NCBI RefSeq assembly: GCF_017352375.1
Contig: NZ_JAFEVR010000010.1
Coordinates: 186,001-250,000 of the forward strand
From: Mycolicibacterium sp. S2-37
GTDB lineage: Bacteria > Actinomycetota > Actinomycetes > Mycobacteriales > Mycobacteriaceae
Direction: 5' to 3'
Length of the DNA stretch: 64,000 nucleotides
Shown: in pieces, positions 1 through 8,686 of the stretch
How positions within the stretch are numbered: the stretch's first letter is position 1
Layout: the number at the start of each line of letters is the position of its first letter
Program-made: the position numbers and the translations under genes
The notes under the pieces: generated by a model
Databases searched by the model: none
The model's input: only the letters and a program-made list of their open reading frames with translations
Told to the model about the DNA's origin: nothing

Positions 1-1889
1 GCGCCGGCGCGGTACACCAGAGCCTGCGGCAGACCGGCCAGGGCGCCGACCGTGCGGGCCTGTGCGACGACGGCGGCCGAGAGCGTGTCGACGAGGTTTT
101 CGTCCCACAGTTCGTGCGCGGCGGACTCCTGTAGGAGAGGGAAGGCGGGCACCAGCCACCGCAGGGTCTGGCCGGGCTCTGTGCGCGCCAGCTCGCACAT
201 CGCGTCCAGGCCGGTGCGCAGATGTTCGGCGCCGCCGCGGACCCCGCCGGTGATTCGCTCGGTCATACCGCGGAAGAACAGGTCCACCGCGCGCGGCAGT
301 TCCGGGGTGCGGACCATCGACGCGCGCGCCGTCTCCGCGGCGTTGAGCAGCGCGCCGGGCTGCCCGAGGCGCCCGGCGTACATGAGCGCGGCGAACGCCT
401 CCAGATAGCTCTCCCGCGACGCGAAGTCGTCGACGTCCTCCAACTGCTTGGCGGCATCGAGCAGTGCTGCGGCGGTCTCACCGACCAGCGGCGCGCCCCG
501 CTCGCCCGCCCGGCTGCTCACGAATTCCATCTGCGCGTGCAAACGGGCCGCACCGGCGCGTTGGAGTTCCGACAGTGGCGCCGCCTCCGCAATCGACAGC
601 AATTCGTAGGCGGCGGCGGTGTCCGCGGAGTCGCGCTTGGCCCGTGCTGCGGCCAGTGCCCGGTCTCCACGGAGCTGTGGATCGCCGGTCAGCACGGTGG
701 CTCGCTCGAGAAACGCTGCCGCCGCGGCGATCCCGCCCCGGCTCTGCGCGCGGCCTGCCGAGGCCTCCAATTCGGCCGCCACCGCTTCGTCGGTGCCGGC
801 GACGGAATTGGCGGCGTGCCACGCTCGGCGGTCGGGATCGGAGGCGGCGTCGGTGGCCGCGGCGAGTGCCCCGTGGATCGCGCGTCGGTCGGACAGGTCC
901 GCGGCCCGGTAGGCCGCCGCGCGCATCAGCGGGTGGTGGAACCGCATGCGGGGGCCGAACTCGATGACGCCCGCGGCCTCAGCGGGCCCGAGCGCGTCCA
1001 CCGCGGTCTTCAGTAGTGCGGCGGTGCGCAGGAACAGCGCCGAATCGCCCACCGGTTCGGCGGCGGCGATCAGCAGCAGCCGGCGGGTGTCGTCCGGCAG
1101 CGCCCGAATCCGGCGGAGGTAACTCTCCTCGACCCGGCTCGGTGACGGCTGTGCGGCGACGGCCCAGAACCCGCCTGCCAGTTCCGACGCGGAGTACATC
1201 CGCGGCACTTCGAGCAATTCCAATGGATTGCCGCGGGTCTCGGCCACCACCCGGTCGCGGACGCTGGGGTCGATGCCGCCGATCATCACGCTGTTCAGCA
1301 GATGTCGTGCGTCCACGGTGGACAACCCCTGGATCGGCAGCTCGGGCAGACCGGCCAGCACCTCGGCACCCTCGGTGCGTGCGGCGAACACCAGGCCCAC
1401 CGGTTCGGCCATCAGCCGGCGGGCGACGAACCCGAGCGTCTGCAGCGAGATCTGGTCGAGCCATTGGGCGTCGTCGACGACGCACAGCACCGGTTGGTCG
1501 TGCGCGGACGCGGCGAGCAGATTCAGCACCGCCAGGCCGACGAGAAAGCGTTCGGGCGTGGGGCCGACGCCCTGCCCGAAGGCGACGGCCAATGCGTCGC
1601 GCTGCGGATCGGGCAGTTCCTCGAGATGGCCCATCAGGGGGGCGCACAGCTGATGCAGCCCGGCGTAGGCCAGCTCCATATCGGACTCCACACCGGAGAC
1701 GTGCAGACAGCGCAGGCCGTCGGCCTGGTGAAGGAGGTGGTCGAGCAGGGCGGTCTTGCCGACCCCGGCCTCACCGCGCAATACCAGCACCCGGGATCCG
1801 CCGGCGCGAACCTCAGCGGTCACCTCACGCAGTGCTGCTGTCTCTCGTGCGCGGCCGTGCAGCGGCCGTCCCCGACCCTGGCTCGCCAT
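1..1889 (-). CDS. LuxR-family transcriptional regulator with N-terminal AAA ATPase, C-terminus outside window
   Basis: The frame runs open from an ATG at 1889 to the left edge, about 630 codons. It begins MASQGRGRPLHGRARETAAL and reaches a Walker A motif (GEAGVGKTALL) at about residues 41-51, followed by a Walker B-like stretch (VLCVVDDAQWLD). A long alpha-helical region follows. This is the layout of large ATPase regulators that end in a LuxR-type helix-turn-helix, but that domain would lie past the edge and is not seen. An in-frame stop sits three codons before the ATG, so the start is fairly secure. The effector and targets cannot be told from the sequence. Confidence 0.8.
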   Translation of the reverse strand, partial: MASQGRGRPLHGRARETAALREVTAEVRAGGSRVLVLRGEAGVGKTALLDHLLHQADGLRCLHVSGVESDMELAYAGLHQLCAPLMGHLEELPDPQRDALAVAFGQGVGPTPERFLVGLAVLNLLAASAHDQPVLCVVDDAQWLDQISLQTLGFVARRLMAEPVGLVFAARTEGAEVLAGLPELPIQGLSTVDARHLLNSVMIGGIDPSVRDRVVAETRGNPLELLEVPRMYSASELAGGFWAVAAQPSPSRVEESYLRRIRALPDDTRRLLLIAAAEPVGDSALFLRTAALLKTAVDALGPAEAAGVIEFGPRMRFHHPLMRAAAYRAADLSDRRAIHGALAAATDAASDPDRRAWHAANSVAGTDEAVAAELEASAGRAQSRGGIAAAAAFLERATVLTGDPQLRGDRALAAARAKRDSADTAAAYELLSIAEAAPLSELQRAGAARLHAQMEFVSSRAGERGAPLVGETAAALLDAAKQLEDVDDFASRESYLEAFAALMYAGRLGQPGALLNAAETARASMVRTPELPRAVDLFFRGMTERITGGVRGGAEHLRTGLDAMCELARTEPGQTLRWLVPAFPLLQESAAHELWDENLVDTLSAAVVAQARTVGALAGLPQALVYRAG

Positions 1890-1923
1890 ATCGCATCACG
1901 GTAACGAGGCGACGGCGCCCGGT

Positions 1924-2592
1924 CTAGCTGTCGGTGACGAAGGTGACCGTCTCCGCCAGCGGGGCCCGACCGGTGCGAGCGTATCCAACGCTGGTGTCTT
2001 CGTATCCGATGGACATCCCGCAGAACAGAATCAGCCCCTCGTCCGGTTCGACCACCTCGGCGACGGTGGTGCGGGTGGTCGACCACGCCATCTGCGGGCA
2101 GCTGTGCAATCCCTCCGCGCGCAGCAGCAGCATGACTGTCTGCAGATGCATGCCGACGTCGGCCCACTGCGGCAGCCCCAGTCCGCGGTCGACGTAACAG
2201 AACAGCGCGGCCGGGGCTCCGAAGCAGTCCCAGTTGCCGATCGCCGCGCGCTGCCGCGCTTGCCAATCGTCGCGGACGATACCCAGGGCGCCGTAGCGCT
2301 GTTCACCGAAGGCGCGGCGACGGTCGCTGTAGGGCGGTTGCAGCGCGCCCGGGTACATCTCGAATTCCCGCTCGTCCCAGGGGTCGCCGGCCGCGACCCG
2401 TTCCACGGCACGCTTCTTGAGCCGCGCCAGCGGTTGACCGGTCACGACGTAGATGCGCCACGGCTGCAGATCCGAACCGGACGGCGCCCACGCCGCCGCC
2501 GTCAAGACGCCCCGCACTGTTTCCTCAGGTACCTCTTCATCGGTGAACCCGCGTACCGCACGCCGGCTGGCCACCGCCTCGTAGACGTCCAT
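1924..2592 (-). CDS. Nitroreductase family protein (FMN-dependent)
   Basis: The protein has 222 residues. The start MDVYEAVASRRAVRGF is the classic beginning of NfsB/BluB-type nitroreductases, where the SRRAVR stretch contacts the FMN phosphate; WAPSGSDLQPWRIYVV is the second conserved block. An upstream methionine in the same frame would add 31 residues unlike the family and overlap the preceding gene, so 2592 was chosen. Such enzymes reduce nitro-aromatics, quinones or enones with NAD(P)H; the substrate here is unknown. It lies 4 bases behind the NmrA-like gene and is probably cotranscribed with it. Confidence 0.85.
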   Translation of the reverse strand: MDVYEAVASRRAVRGFTDEEVPEETVRGVLTAAAWAPSGSDLQPWRIYVVTGQPLARLKKRAVERVAAGDPWDEREFEMYPGALQPPYSDRRRAFGEQRYGALGIVRDDWQARQRAAIGNWDCFGAPAALFCYVDRGLGLPQWADVGMHLQTVMLLLRAEGLHSCPQMAWSTTRTTVAEVVEPDEGLILFCGMSIGYEDTSVGYARTGRAPLAETVTFVTDS

Positions 2593-2596
2593 GTCG

Positions 2597-3355
2597 TCAC
2601 CGCCTCGCCGCCGTCTCCAGAATCCAATCCTCGAAACGGAGGTCGAAGAGCGCGGCACCGTCGCCGGGCACCAGTGTGCCCTCATCGATGGCGACGCCCC
2701 AGTAGCGCGCGGAGGGATCGGTGACCACCTCGCGGCGGTCGCCGCGCGCGGTCAGCGCGGTACGGATCAGCTCGGGGAGTCGGAACCGCTCGGGCCCACC
2801 CACTTCGGTGATGCCGTTGACCGGAGCGTTCACCGCCGCGATGGCGACGGCGTCAGCGACGTCGGTGGATGCCATGGGCTGGATCAGGGCACCGGGCAGC
2901 CGCACGATTCCGTCTTCGGTCGCGGAATCGGCTATGACGGTGAGGAATTCGAAGAATTGCGTGGCACGAACGATCGTGTACGGTACCGGCCCGTCGGCGA
3001 TCAGCGTCTCCTGGGCCAACTTTGCCTTGAAGTATCCGCTTTCGAGGGCCAGCCGCTCGGTGCCGACCACCGACAGCGCCACGTGGTGTGCGACGCCGGC
3101 CCGGGCCTCCGCGGAGAGCAGATTGCCGGTCGCGGTGTTGAAGAACCGCTGGGCGGCCTCCTCCTCGAAGGACGGCGAATTCGTGACGTCCACGACCACC
3201 TGGGCGCCGGTGAGCACGTCGGTCAGGCCCTCGCCGGTGAAGGCGTCGACGCCGGTCGACGGTGCCGCGGCGACGGCGTCGTGGCCATGCTCGGTCAGCC
3301 CGCTGACCACCTTCGACCCGATTCGGCCGGTTCCCCCGATGACGACGATTCTCAT
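2597..3355 (-). CDS. NmrA-like / atypical SDR NAD(P)-binding protein
   Basis: The protein has 252 residues and opens MRIVVIGGTGRIGSKVVSGL, an N-terminal Rossmann nucleotide motif (GGTGRIG). It continues with SVVGTERL and a YFKAKLAQE segment typical of NmrA-like sugar-epimerase-fold proteins. The frame is open for a further 275 codons upstream, but that part is antisense to the neighbouring SDR gene, so the ATG at 3355, preceded by a purine-rich AGAAGGGGACC, is the likely start. Members are NAD(P)-dependent reductases or redox sensors. The gene is divergent from the SDR at 3501 and followed by the nitroreductase, which suggests a small redox operon. Confidence 0.82.
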   Translation of the reverse strand: MRIVVIGGTGRIGSKVVSGLTEHGHDAVAAAPSTGVDAFTGEGLTDVLTGAQVVVDVTNSPSFEEEAAQRFFNTATGNLLSAEARAGVAHHVALSVVGTERLALESGYFKAKLAQETLIADGPVPYTIVRATQFFEFLTVIADSATEDGIVRLPGALIQPMASTDVADAVAIAAVNAPVNGITEVGGPERFRLPELIRTALTARGDRREVVTDPSARYWGVAIDEGTLVPGDGAALFDLRFEDWILETAARR

Positions 3356-3500
3356 GACGGTCCCCTTCTCTCGCGATATGAGGGCAGGACATCTGCGCCT
3401 CCGGCCGCCAGAACCCCCGGCTCGTCGCCGATTCATCCCGCCTGGATGACCCGGCGGGTGGGCCGGTGTTCCAGCGGACGAGTCGAAGGAAAGGGACGTC

Positions 3501-4217
3501 ATGGAATTGCAGGGATACAGCGCGGTGGTCACCGGTGGCACCGCCGGCATCGGTTCGGCGTGCGCGCGGCTGCTCGCCGACGCCGGCGCCGAGGTGACGA
3601 TCACCGGCCGGGATGTCCACCGCGGCGAGGCGGCGTCGGCCCACGAACGCATCCGCTTCGTCCAGGCCGACATGGCCGACCTCACCTCGGTCGAAGCGCT
3701 GGCGCGTCGGCTCGGTGACGTCGACGTGCTGGTCAACAACGCGGCGAGCTTTCCCGCGGCGCTGACCGTCGAACAGGATGTCGCGTCGTTCGCGCGCACC
3801 TTCGACACGAACGTCCGCGGCGTGTACTTCCTGACCGCGGCGTTGGCTCCCGGCATGCTGGCGCGCGGTCGCGGCAGCATCGTCAACGTCACCTCGATGG
3901 TGGCGGCCAAGGGGGTGCCCGCCGCTTCGGTGTACAGCGCGTCGAAGGCGGCGGTGGAATCCCTGACCCGCACCTGGGCCGTCGAATTCGGCAGCCACGG
4001 CGTCCGCGTCAACGCCGTTGCGCCCGGGCCGACGCGGACCGACGGCGTGGTCGCGGAGTGGGGCGAGACCAACGAAGAGCTCGGCCGCGCGCTGCCGTTG
4101 GGCCGCACCGCCGACCCCGAGGAGATCGCCCAGGCCGTGCTGTTCCTCGCCTCACCGCGAGCCGGATTCGTCACCGGCACCGTGCTGCACGTCGACGGTG
4201 GCGGAACCGCCCGCTGA
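3501..4217 (+). CDS. SDR family oxidoreductase
   Basis: The 238-residue protein is a classical short-chain dehydrogenase. The cofactor motif TGGTAGIGSA is at about residues 11-20, NNAAS follows beta-4, the catalytic serine is in VNVTSM and the Tyr/Lys pair is in YSASKAA. The C-terminus ends in GTVLHVDGGG, as in many sugar and ketoacyl reductases. An AGGAAAGGGA element lies about 7 bases before the ATG. It probably reduces or oxidises a carbonyl/alcohol with NAD(P); the substrate is not evident. The metallo-beta-lactamase-fold gene follows after 81 bases. Confidence 0.9.
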   Translation: MELQGYSAVVTGGTAGIGSACARLLADAGAEVTITGRDVHRGEAASAHERIRFVQADMADLTSVEALARRLGDVDVLVNNAASFPAALTVEQDVASFARTFDTNVRGVYFLTAALAPGMLARGRGSIVNVTSMVAAKGVPAASVYSASKAAVESLTRTWAVEFGSHGVRVNAVAPGPTRTDGVVAEWGETNEELGRALPLGRTADPEEIAQAVLFLASPRAGFVTGTVLHVDGGGTAR

Positions 4218-4258
4218 GCACTGGATGAAACTGCCTGCCGCAGGGCGATTCACCGGCA

Positions 4259-4278
4259 GACAGCGGAAACCCGCTGTC
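4259..4278. repeat. Perfect 8-bp inverted repeat in the SDR/hydrolase gap
   Basis: GACAGCGG and CCGCTGTC flank the four bases AAAC, making a strong hairpin 20 bases before the next ATG. There is no T-run, so it may act as a processing, attenuation or weak termination structure rather than a canonical terminator. Its function is not shown. Confidence 0.4.
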
Positions 4279-4298
4279 GTCTCACGGAGGAGGGAAAC

Positions 4299-5186
4299 AT
4301 GAGCGTGCTTCAGGACGAACTGGTCCCGTCGCGGTACGCGGTGCAGGTCGGCGACATCGAGGTGCTGGTGATCAGCGATGGGGTGCTGCCGATCACCGCG
4401 AGCACCCTGGCGACGAACGCCGACCCGAGCGAATTCGGGCACTGGCTGCAGGACAGGTTCCTGCCACCGGATGTGCTCGACTGGCCGCTGAACGTCGTCG
4501 TGGTGCGCACCGGCGGCCGGACGATCCTCGTCGACGCCGGACTCGGCGTGGAGTTTCCGGACTTCCCCCGCGCCGGACAGACGGTGCACCGACTGGAGGC
4601 GGCCGGTATCGATCCCGGAGCCGTGACCGACATCGTCCTGACCCACCTGCACATGGATCATGTCGGCGGACTGCTCACCGAGGGACTCAAGGAGCGGCTG
4701 CGACCTGACCTGCGGGTGCACACCGCGGCGGCCGAGGCGGAGTTCTGGGAGGCACCCGATTTCTCGCAGACGGTGATGCCGGCGCCGGTGCCGGATGCGC
4801 TGCGGTCCATCGCCGCGCGGTTCCTCGGCGAATACCGTACCCAGCTCCGGACTTTCGAGACGGAGTACGAGGTGGCGCCCGGAGTGCTGATCAGCCGCAC
4901 CGGTGGGCACACCCCCGGACACAGCATCGTCCGGCTGGAATCGCGGGGCGATCGGCTGACGTTCGCCGGCGACGCCGTCTTCGCACCCGGATTCGACAAC
5001 CCCGAGTGGCAGAACGGTTTCGAGCACGATCCCGAGGAGGCGACCCGCGTCAGGATCAGGCTGCTGCGTGAGCTGGCGGCGACCGGCGAATCGCTGGTGG
5101 CCACCCACCTGCCGTTCCCGTCGGTGTGCCGGGTGGCGACCGCAGGTGACGCCTTCCGGTGTGTGCCTGCCGTATGGGACTACTGA
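4299..5186 (+). CDS. MBL-fold metallo-hydrolase
   Basis: The 295-residue protein carries the metallo-beta-lactamase signature THLHMDHVGG at about residues 112-121. A later histidine (GGHTPGHSIV) and an aspartate (FAGDAVF) complete a two-metal site. The fold is that of AHL-lactonase/glyoxalase-II-type hydrolases; the substrate cannot be named. The start is set by a strong GGAGGAGGG site 7 bases upstream. It is codirectional with the SDR gene and converges on the TetR gene, with only 7 bases between stop codons. Confidence 0.87.
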   Translation: MSVLQDELVPSRYAVQVGDIEVLVISDGVLPITASTLATNADPSEFGHWLQDRFLPPDVLDWPLNVVVVRTGGRTILVDAGLGVEFPDFPRAGQTVHRLEAAGIDPGAVTDIVLTHLHMDHVGGLLTEGLKERLRPDLRVHTAAAEAEFWEAPDFSQTVMPAPVPDALRSIAARFLGEYRTQLRTFETEYEVAPGVLISRTGGHTPGHSIVRLESRGDRLTFAGDAVFAPGFDNPEWQNGFEHDPEEATRVRIRLLRELAATGESLVATHLPFPSVCRVATAGDAFRCVPAVWDY

Positions 5187-5193
5187 CGGTTCG

Positions 5194-5805
5194 TCACACC
5201 GTTTCGGGGAGGCGCGCTCCGGTCGCCAACTCCGCGTACTGGCGCATGAGCCGCAGTGCGGTGCTGCGGCTCAGCCCAGGATCGCGCGCCACGATCCGAT
5301 AGCCGAAGTAGTCCTCCAAGGCCATCAGCGACATCGCGATATCCCCGGCGGGAGCCGTCAGTTCGAAGGTGCCCGCCGCCGCGCCGGCGGTCAGCAGATC
5401 GGCGTAGAGACCGACCTGGCGGTGGTAAATGCCCTGGACGTCGCGACGCTGGTCGAGTTCGAAGCCCGCCGCCAGCACGGCCCGCCAGATCGCACGCCAC
5501 TCCGCATCCTCCGGTCCGGTCGGCAGGCCGGCGGCGATGGTCATGGCCAGCCGGGTGGACACGTCCTCGGTCGTGTCGCCGAGGCGCATCCGCTCGTCGT
5601 AGAACCGGACGTCGGAGCGCAACGCCAGTTCCGAGAGCAGCTCCGCCATGTCCTTGAAGTAATACCGCACCGCGTTCGTGGTCAGGCCAAGCTCGGCGGC
5701 GACGTCGGAGAGTTTGAGGGTGGCCAGGTCGTGGCGTTCGATGAGCGAGATCGCCGCGTCCATGATGTCGCCGCGCCTCTCGACCTGCTTGTTCGGCCGT
5801 GCCAT
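5194..5805 (-). CDS. TetR/AcrR family transcriptional regulator
   Basis: The protein has 203 residues. The N-terminal helix-turn-helix (RRGDIMDAAISLIERHDLATLKLSDVAAELGL with TTNAVRYYFKDM) is a typical TetR domain at residues 8-55, followed by a helical ligand domain. The frame is open upstream to 6183, but that part is antisense to the peptidase, so MARPNKQVE at 5805 is the start. It is divergent from the P1 peptidase/permease pair and is the obvious candidate regulator of it, acting at the palindrome between the two genes. The ligand is unknown. Confidence 0.87.
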   Translation of the reverse strand: MARPNKQVERRGDIMDAAISLIERHDLATLKLSDVAAELGLTTNAVRYYFKDMAELLSELALRSDVRFYDERMRLGDTTEDVSTRLAMTIAAGLPTGPEDAEWRAIWRAVLAAGFELDQRRDVQGIYHRQVGLYADLLTAGAAAGTFELTAPAGDIAMSLMALEDYFGYRIVARDPGLSRSTALRLMRQYAELATGARLPETV

Positions 5806-5855
5806 ACCGATGATTCTGCCCTTCCTGTTGCGCCGTGGGACACACACGCGCATAG

Positions 5856-5878
5856 TTCTTTTCCAATCAGGAAAAAAA
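5856..5878. promoter_or_regulatory. Probable TetR operator upstream of P1 peptidase operon
   Basis: TTTTCC and GGAAAA form perfect arms around AATCA (5859-5875), and flanking TT/AA pairs extend the symmetry. It lies in the 97-base gap between the divergent TetR and peptidase genes, just before the peptidase start. It is an AT-rich island in GC-rich DNA, as expected for a promoter/operator. Confidence 0.5.
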
Positions 5879-5902
5879 CACTGGATGAATTGGGCGGAAA
5901 CC

Positions 5903-7018
5903 ATGCGTGCCAGAGACCTCGGCGTGGTGATCGGCGAGCACCCGACCGGCCCCGACAACGCCATCACCGACGTCGCGGGGGTGCGGGTCGGACACACCAC
6001 CCTGCACGCCGACGGACCACCCGCCGTGCACACGGGCGTGACCGTCGTCGTCCCGCACGACGACATCTGGACCGAACCCGTCTTCGCCGGCTCGCACCGC
6101 CTCAACGGCAGCGGCGAACTCACCGGGCTGGAGTGGATCCGCGAGTCCGGCGAGCTCACGACGGCCATCGGGCTCACCAACACCCACAGCGTCGGCGTCG
6201 TGCGCGACGCACTGGTGGCCGCACATGTGCGCTCCCGCGGGGACGGCGTCTACTGGTCGCTGCCGGTGGTCGGCGAGACCTACGACGGTCTGCTCAACGA
6301 CATCAACGCCTTCCACGTCCGGCCCGAACACGTGCGATCGGCGCTGGACAGCGCCTCGACCACCGCGCCCGCCGAAGGCAATGTCGGCGGCGGCACCGGC
6401 ATGATCTGCCACGGATTCAAGGGCGGGATCGGCACGGCGTCCCGGATCACCGACACCGCCGCCGGCCGGTACACCGTCGGCGTGCTGGTGCAGGCCAATC
6501 ACGGACGGCGCGAACGTCTGCGGATCAACGGCGTGCCCGTCGGCGAGCTCATCGGACCGTCCGTGGTGCCCCTTCCGGACCTGCCCGCTCGGTACGAACC
6601 GGGGTCCGGCTCGATCATCGTCATCGTCGCGACCGACGCCCCGCTGCTCCCCCACCAGTGTGACCGGCTGGCGCAGCGCTCGGCGCTGGCCGTCAGCCGG
6701 ATCGGGGGGACCGGCGAGCAGTACAGCGGCGACCTGATGCTGGCCTTCTCGACCGGCAACCGCGGCATCCCGCCCTATGCGTGGGACGAGGACGCCGACA
6801 CCGCACGTCCGGAGATCCCGGTACGGATGGTGGCCCCCCAGCTGATGACCCGGCTGTTCGATCTGACCATCGAGGCGACCGAGGAGGCCATCGTCAACGC
6901 GATGGTCGCCGCCACCACGATGACCGGCCACAAGGGCTTCACCGCCCACGCGATCGACCACGATCTGCTGCGTAACGCTCTGTCGTCCACCACCACTCGA
7001 CTCCAGGAGAACTCATGA
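5903..7018 (+). CDS. P1 family peptidase (DmpA-like aminopeptidase/esterase)
   Basis: The 371-residue protein begins MRARDLGVVIGEHPTGPDNA, followed by ITDVAGVRVGHTTL, the hallmark of DmpA/BapA enzymes. These are Ntn-type hydrolases that self-cleave into two chains at a Gly/Thr/Ser site. The region EGNVGGGTGMICHGFKGG followed by IGTASR matches the cleavage and nucleophile segment, and the serine of GTASR is the probable nucleophile. DmpA-family members remove N-terminal or beta-amino residues from short peptides or amides. An ATG at 5885 would add six residues. The stop overlaps the permease start by 4 bases (ATGA), so product uptake and hydrolysis are coupled. Confidence 0.85.
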   Translation: MRARDLGVVIGEHPTGPDNAITDVAGVRVGHTTLHADGPPAVHTGVTVVVPHDDIWTEPVFAGSHRLNGSGELTGLEWIRESGELTTAIGLTNTHSVGVVRDALVAAHVRSRGDGVYWSLPVVGETYDGLLNDINAFHVRPEHVRSALDSASTTAPAEGNVGGGTGMICHGFKGGIGTASRITDTAAGRYTVGVLVQANHGRRERLRINGVPVGELIGPSVVPLPDLPARYEPGSGSIIVIVATDAPLLPHQCDRLAQRSALAVSRIGGTGEQYSGDLMLAFSTGNRGIPPYAWDEDADTARPEIPVRMVAPQLMTRLFDLTIEATEEAIVNAMVAATTMTGHKGFTAHAIDHDLLRNALSSTTTRLQENS

Positions 7019-8445
7019 CGGCGTCCACCACCGCCGAGAAGCGGCGGCTGAGCGGGCATCTCGGCCCGATCGGCATCGTGTTCATGGTCGTCGCGGCGGC
7101 CGCACCGCTGACGGTGATCGGCGGCAACATGCCGCTGGCGATGGGTATCGGCAACGGGGCGGGTGCACCGGTCGGTTTCGCGATCGCCGCGCTGGTGCTG
7201 CTGGTGTTCAGCGTCGGATTCGTGACGATGACCCCCTATGTTCCCGAGGCCGGCGCCTTCTTCTCCTACGTGACGCTCGGACTCGGTCAGCGGATGGGCA
7301 AGGGCGTCGCCGTCGTCGCGCTGATCGCCTATACCGCGATCCAGATCGGCATCTACGGTTATATCGGCTGGGCGATCAACGACACCGTCCTGTACTACAA
7401 CGGACCCGAGATCCCATGGCCGGTCTACGCGTTCGCCGTGCTGGCGATCGTCGCGGTGCTCGGGTACCGGCACATCGAGCTGAGCGCCAAGGTGCTGGGC
7501 GTGGCGCTGGCCCTGGAGATCGGCATCGTCGTGGTGCTCGACGTCGTGATGGTCGCCAACCCGGGTCCGGCCGGTATCACCTTCACCTCGTTCGACCCGG
7601 CGACGTTCACGCAGGGCACGATCGGTATCGCGATCCTGTTCGCGCTCACCGGGTTCATCGGGTTCGAGGCCACCGCGGTGTTCCGGGACGAGGCCCGCGA
7701 TCCCGAGCGGACCATCCCGATCGCCACCTATGCCGCGGTGATCATCATCGGTGCGTTCTACGCCATCACGGTGTGGGCGTTCGTGGTGGCGATCGGGCCG
7801 GACGAGGTGACCGCGGTGGCGGAGAAGACGCTCGCCGGTGACGGGAACATGCTGCTGGACACCACCGGGGACATGCTGGGCACCATCGGCCGGGACATCG
7901 TGAACGTGCTGCTGCTGACGAGCCTGTTCGCATGTGTGCTGTCGTTTCACAACGTGATCGCCCGCTACCAGTTCGTGCTGGCCGGCAAGGGCCTGCTGCC
8001 CGCGCGGTTGGCCAAGATCCACGGTAGCCACCAGTCGCCGGCGTTCTCGTCGGTGGTGCAGACGATCACCGCGACGGTCATCGTGGCGATCCTGGCGGTG
8101 CTCGGTATCGATCCGCTCGTCGGCGTGTTCGGATCGATGGCCGGGGTCGCGACCGTCGGCATGGTGACCCTGATGCTGACCACGTCGATCGCGGTACTGG
8201 TGTTCTTCGTGCGCAACCGAAGTCGTGCCGCCGGCGGGCTGTTCACGACGCGGATCGCACCGGCCCTGGCGGTGCTGGGGCTGCTCGGCTGCATGTGGCT
8301 GGTGCTGTCGAACTTCACGCTGGTGACCGGTGGCAGCGCGACGCTGAGCACGGTGCTGGCGGCGATTCCGTTCGTGGGGTTGGGGGTCGGGTTCGCGGCG
8401 TGGCGGCCGTCGCGGTCGTTGACGTCGACTACCGGGGCAGAGTGA
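7015..8445 (+). CDS. APC family amino acid permease
   Basis: The 476-residue protein is strongly hydrophobic with about 12 membrane segments. The first segment carries GPIGIVFMVVAAAAPLTVIGG, as in the APC superfamily, and a conserved FIGFEATAVFRDEARDPERTIP loop typical of amino acid/polyamine permeases is near residue 220. It overlaps the P1 peptidase by 4 bases and probably imports a small peptide-derived amino acid or amide processed by that enzyme. The substrate is not determined. Confidence 0.88.
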   Translation: MTASTTAEKRRLSGHLGPIGIVFMVVAAAAPLTVIGGNMPLAMGIGNGAGAPVGFAIAALVLLVFSVGFVTMTPYVPEAGAFFSYVTLGLGQRMGKGVAVVALIAYTAIQIGIYGYIGWAINDTVLYYNGPEIPWPVYAFAVLAIVAVLGYRHIELSAKVLGVALALEIGIVVVLDVVMVANPGPAGITFTSFDPATFTQGTIGIAILFALTGFIGFEATAVFRDEARDPERTIPIATYAAVIIIGAFYAITVWAFVVAIGPDEVTAVAEKTLAGDGNMLLDTTGDMLGTIGRDIVNVLLLTSLFACVLSFHNVIARYQFVLAGKGLLPARLAKIHGSHQSPAFSSVVQTITATVIVAILAVLGIDPLVGVFGSMAGVATVGMVTLMLTTSIAVLVFFVRNRSRAAGGLFTTRIAPALAVLGLLGCMWLVLSNFTLVTGGSATLSTVLAAIPFVGLGVGFAAWRPSRSLTSTTGAE

Positions 8446-8620
8446 ACGCCTCACGCCCAGCGGTGGCCAGCGCCGTGCGGCGCCGGTCGTGGATGTCATC
8501 GGGTGTCCGCGGTCGCGGCGATCTGCAGCGACGCCGGTGACGAACTCATCGACAGGACGTCGGCCGGATCGAACGCGGCATCGACGGCGCCACCTCTGAC
8601 CTACAGAGGTCGCGTCCACA
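8429..8620 (-). pseudogene. Frameshifted remnant of an unidentified gene
   Basis: Two minus-strand frames with coding-like composition join across one base near 8495. The first reads GGAVDAAFDPADVLSM then SSSPASLQIAATADT and hits a stop. In the next frame the sequence continues DDIHDRRRTALATAGREAFT and ends LPR-stop at 8429. The 5' side is closed by a TAG. It overlaps the permease tail and looks like the C-terminal remnant of a lost gene; the family is not recognised. Confidence 0.35.
8592..8610. terminator. Weak hairpin between convergent genes
   Basis: ACCTCTG and CAGAGGT form a perfect 7-bp inverted repeat around five bases, in the gap between the permease and the TPI-like gene, which converge here. 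There is no T-run, which is common for mycobacterial terminators, so the call is tentative. Confidence 0.3.
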
Positions 8621-8686
8621 TCCGTCGGCGCCCGCCTTTGCATGTCTCAACACCAGGAGAACTGGTCCGTATCGTCTGAGCTTCGC

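Noticed and set aside
6775..8643. Minus-strand frame of 622 codons opposite the P1 peptidase end and the APC permease
   Set aside because: It is antisense to a well-supported permease, with His/Arg/Asp-rich low-complexity translation, and has no family features.
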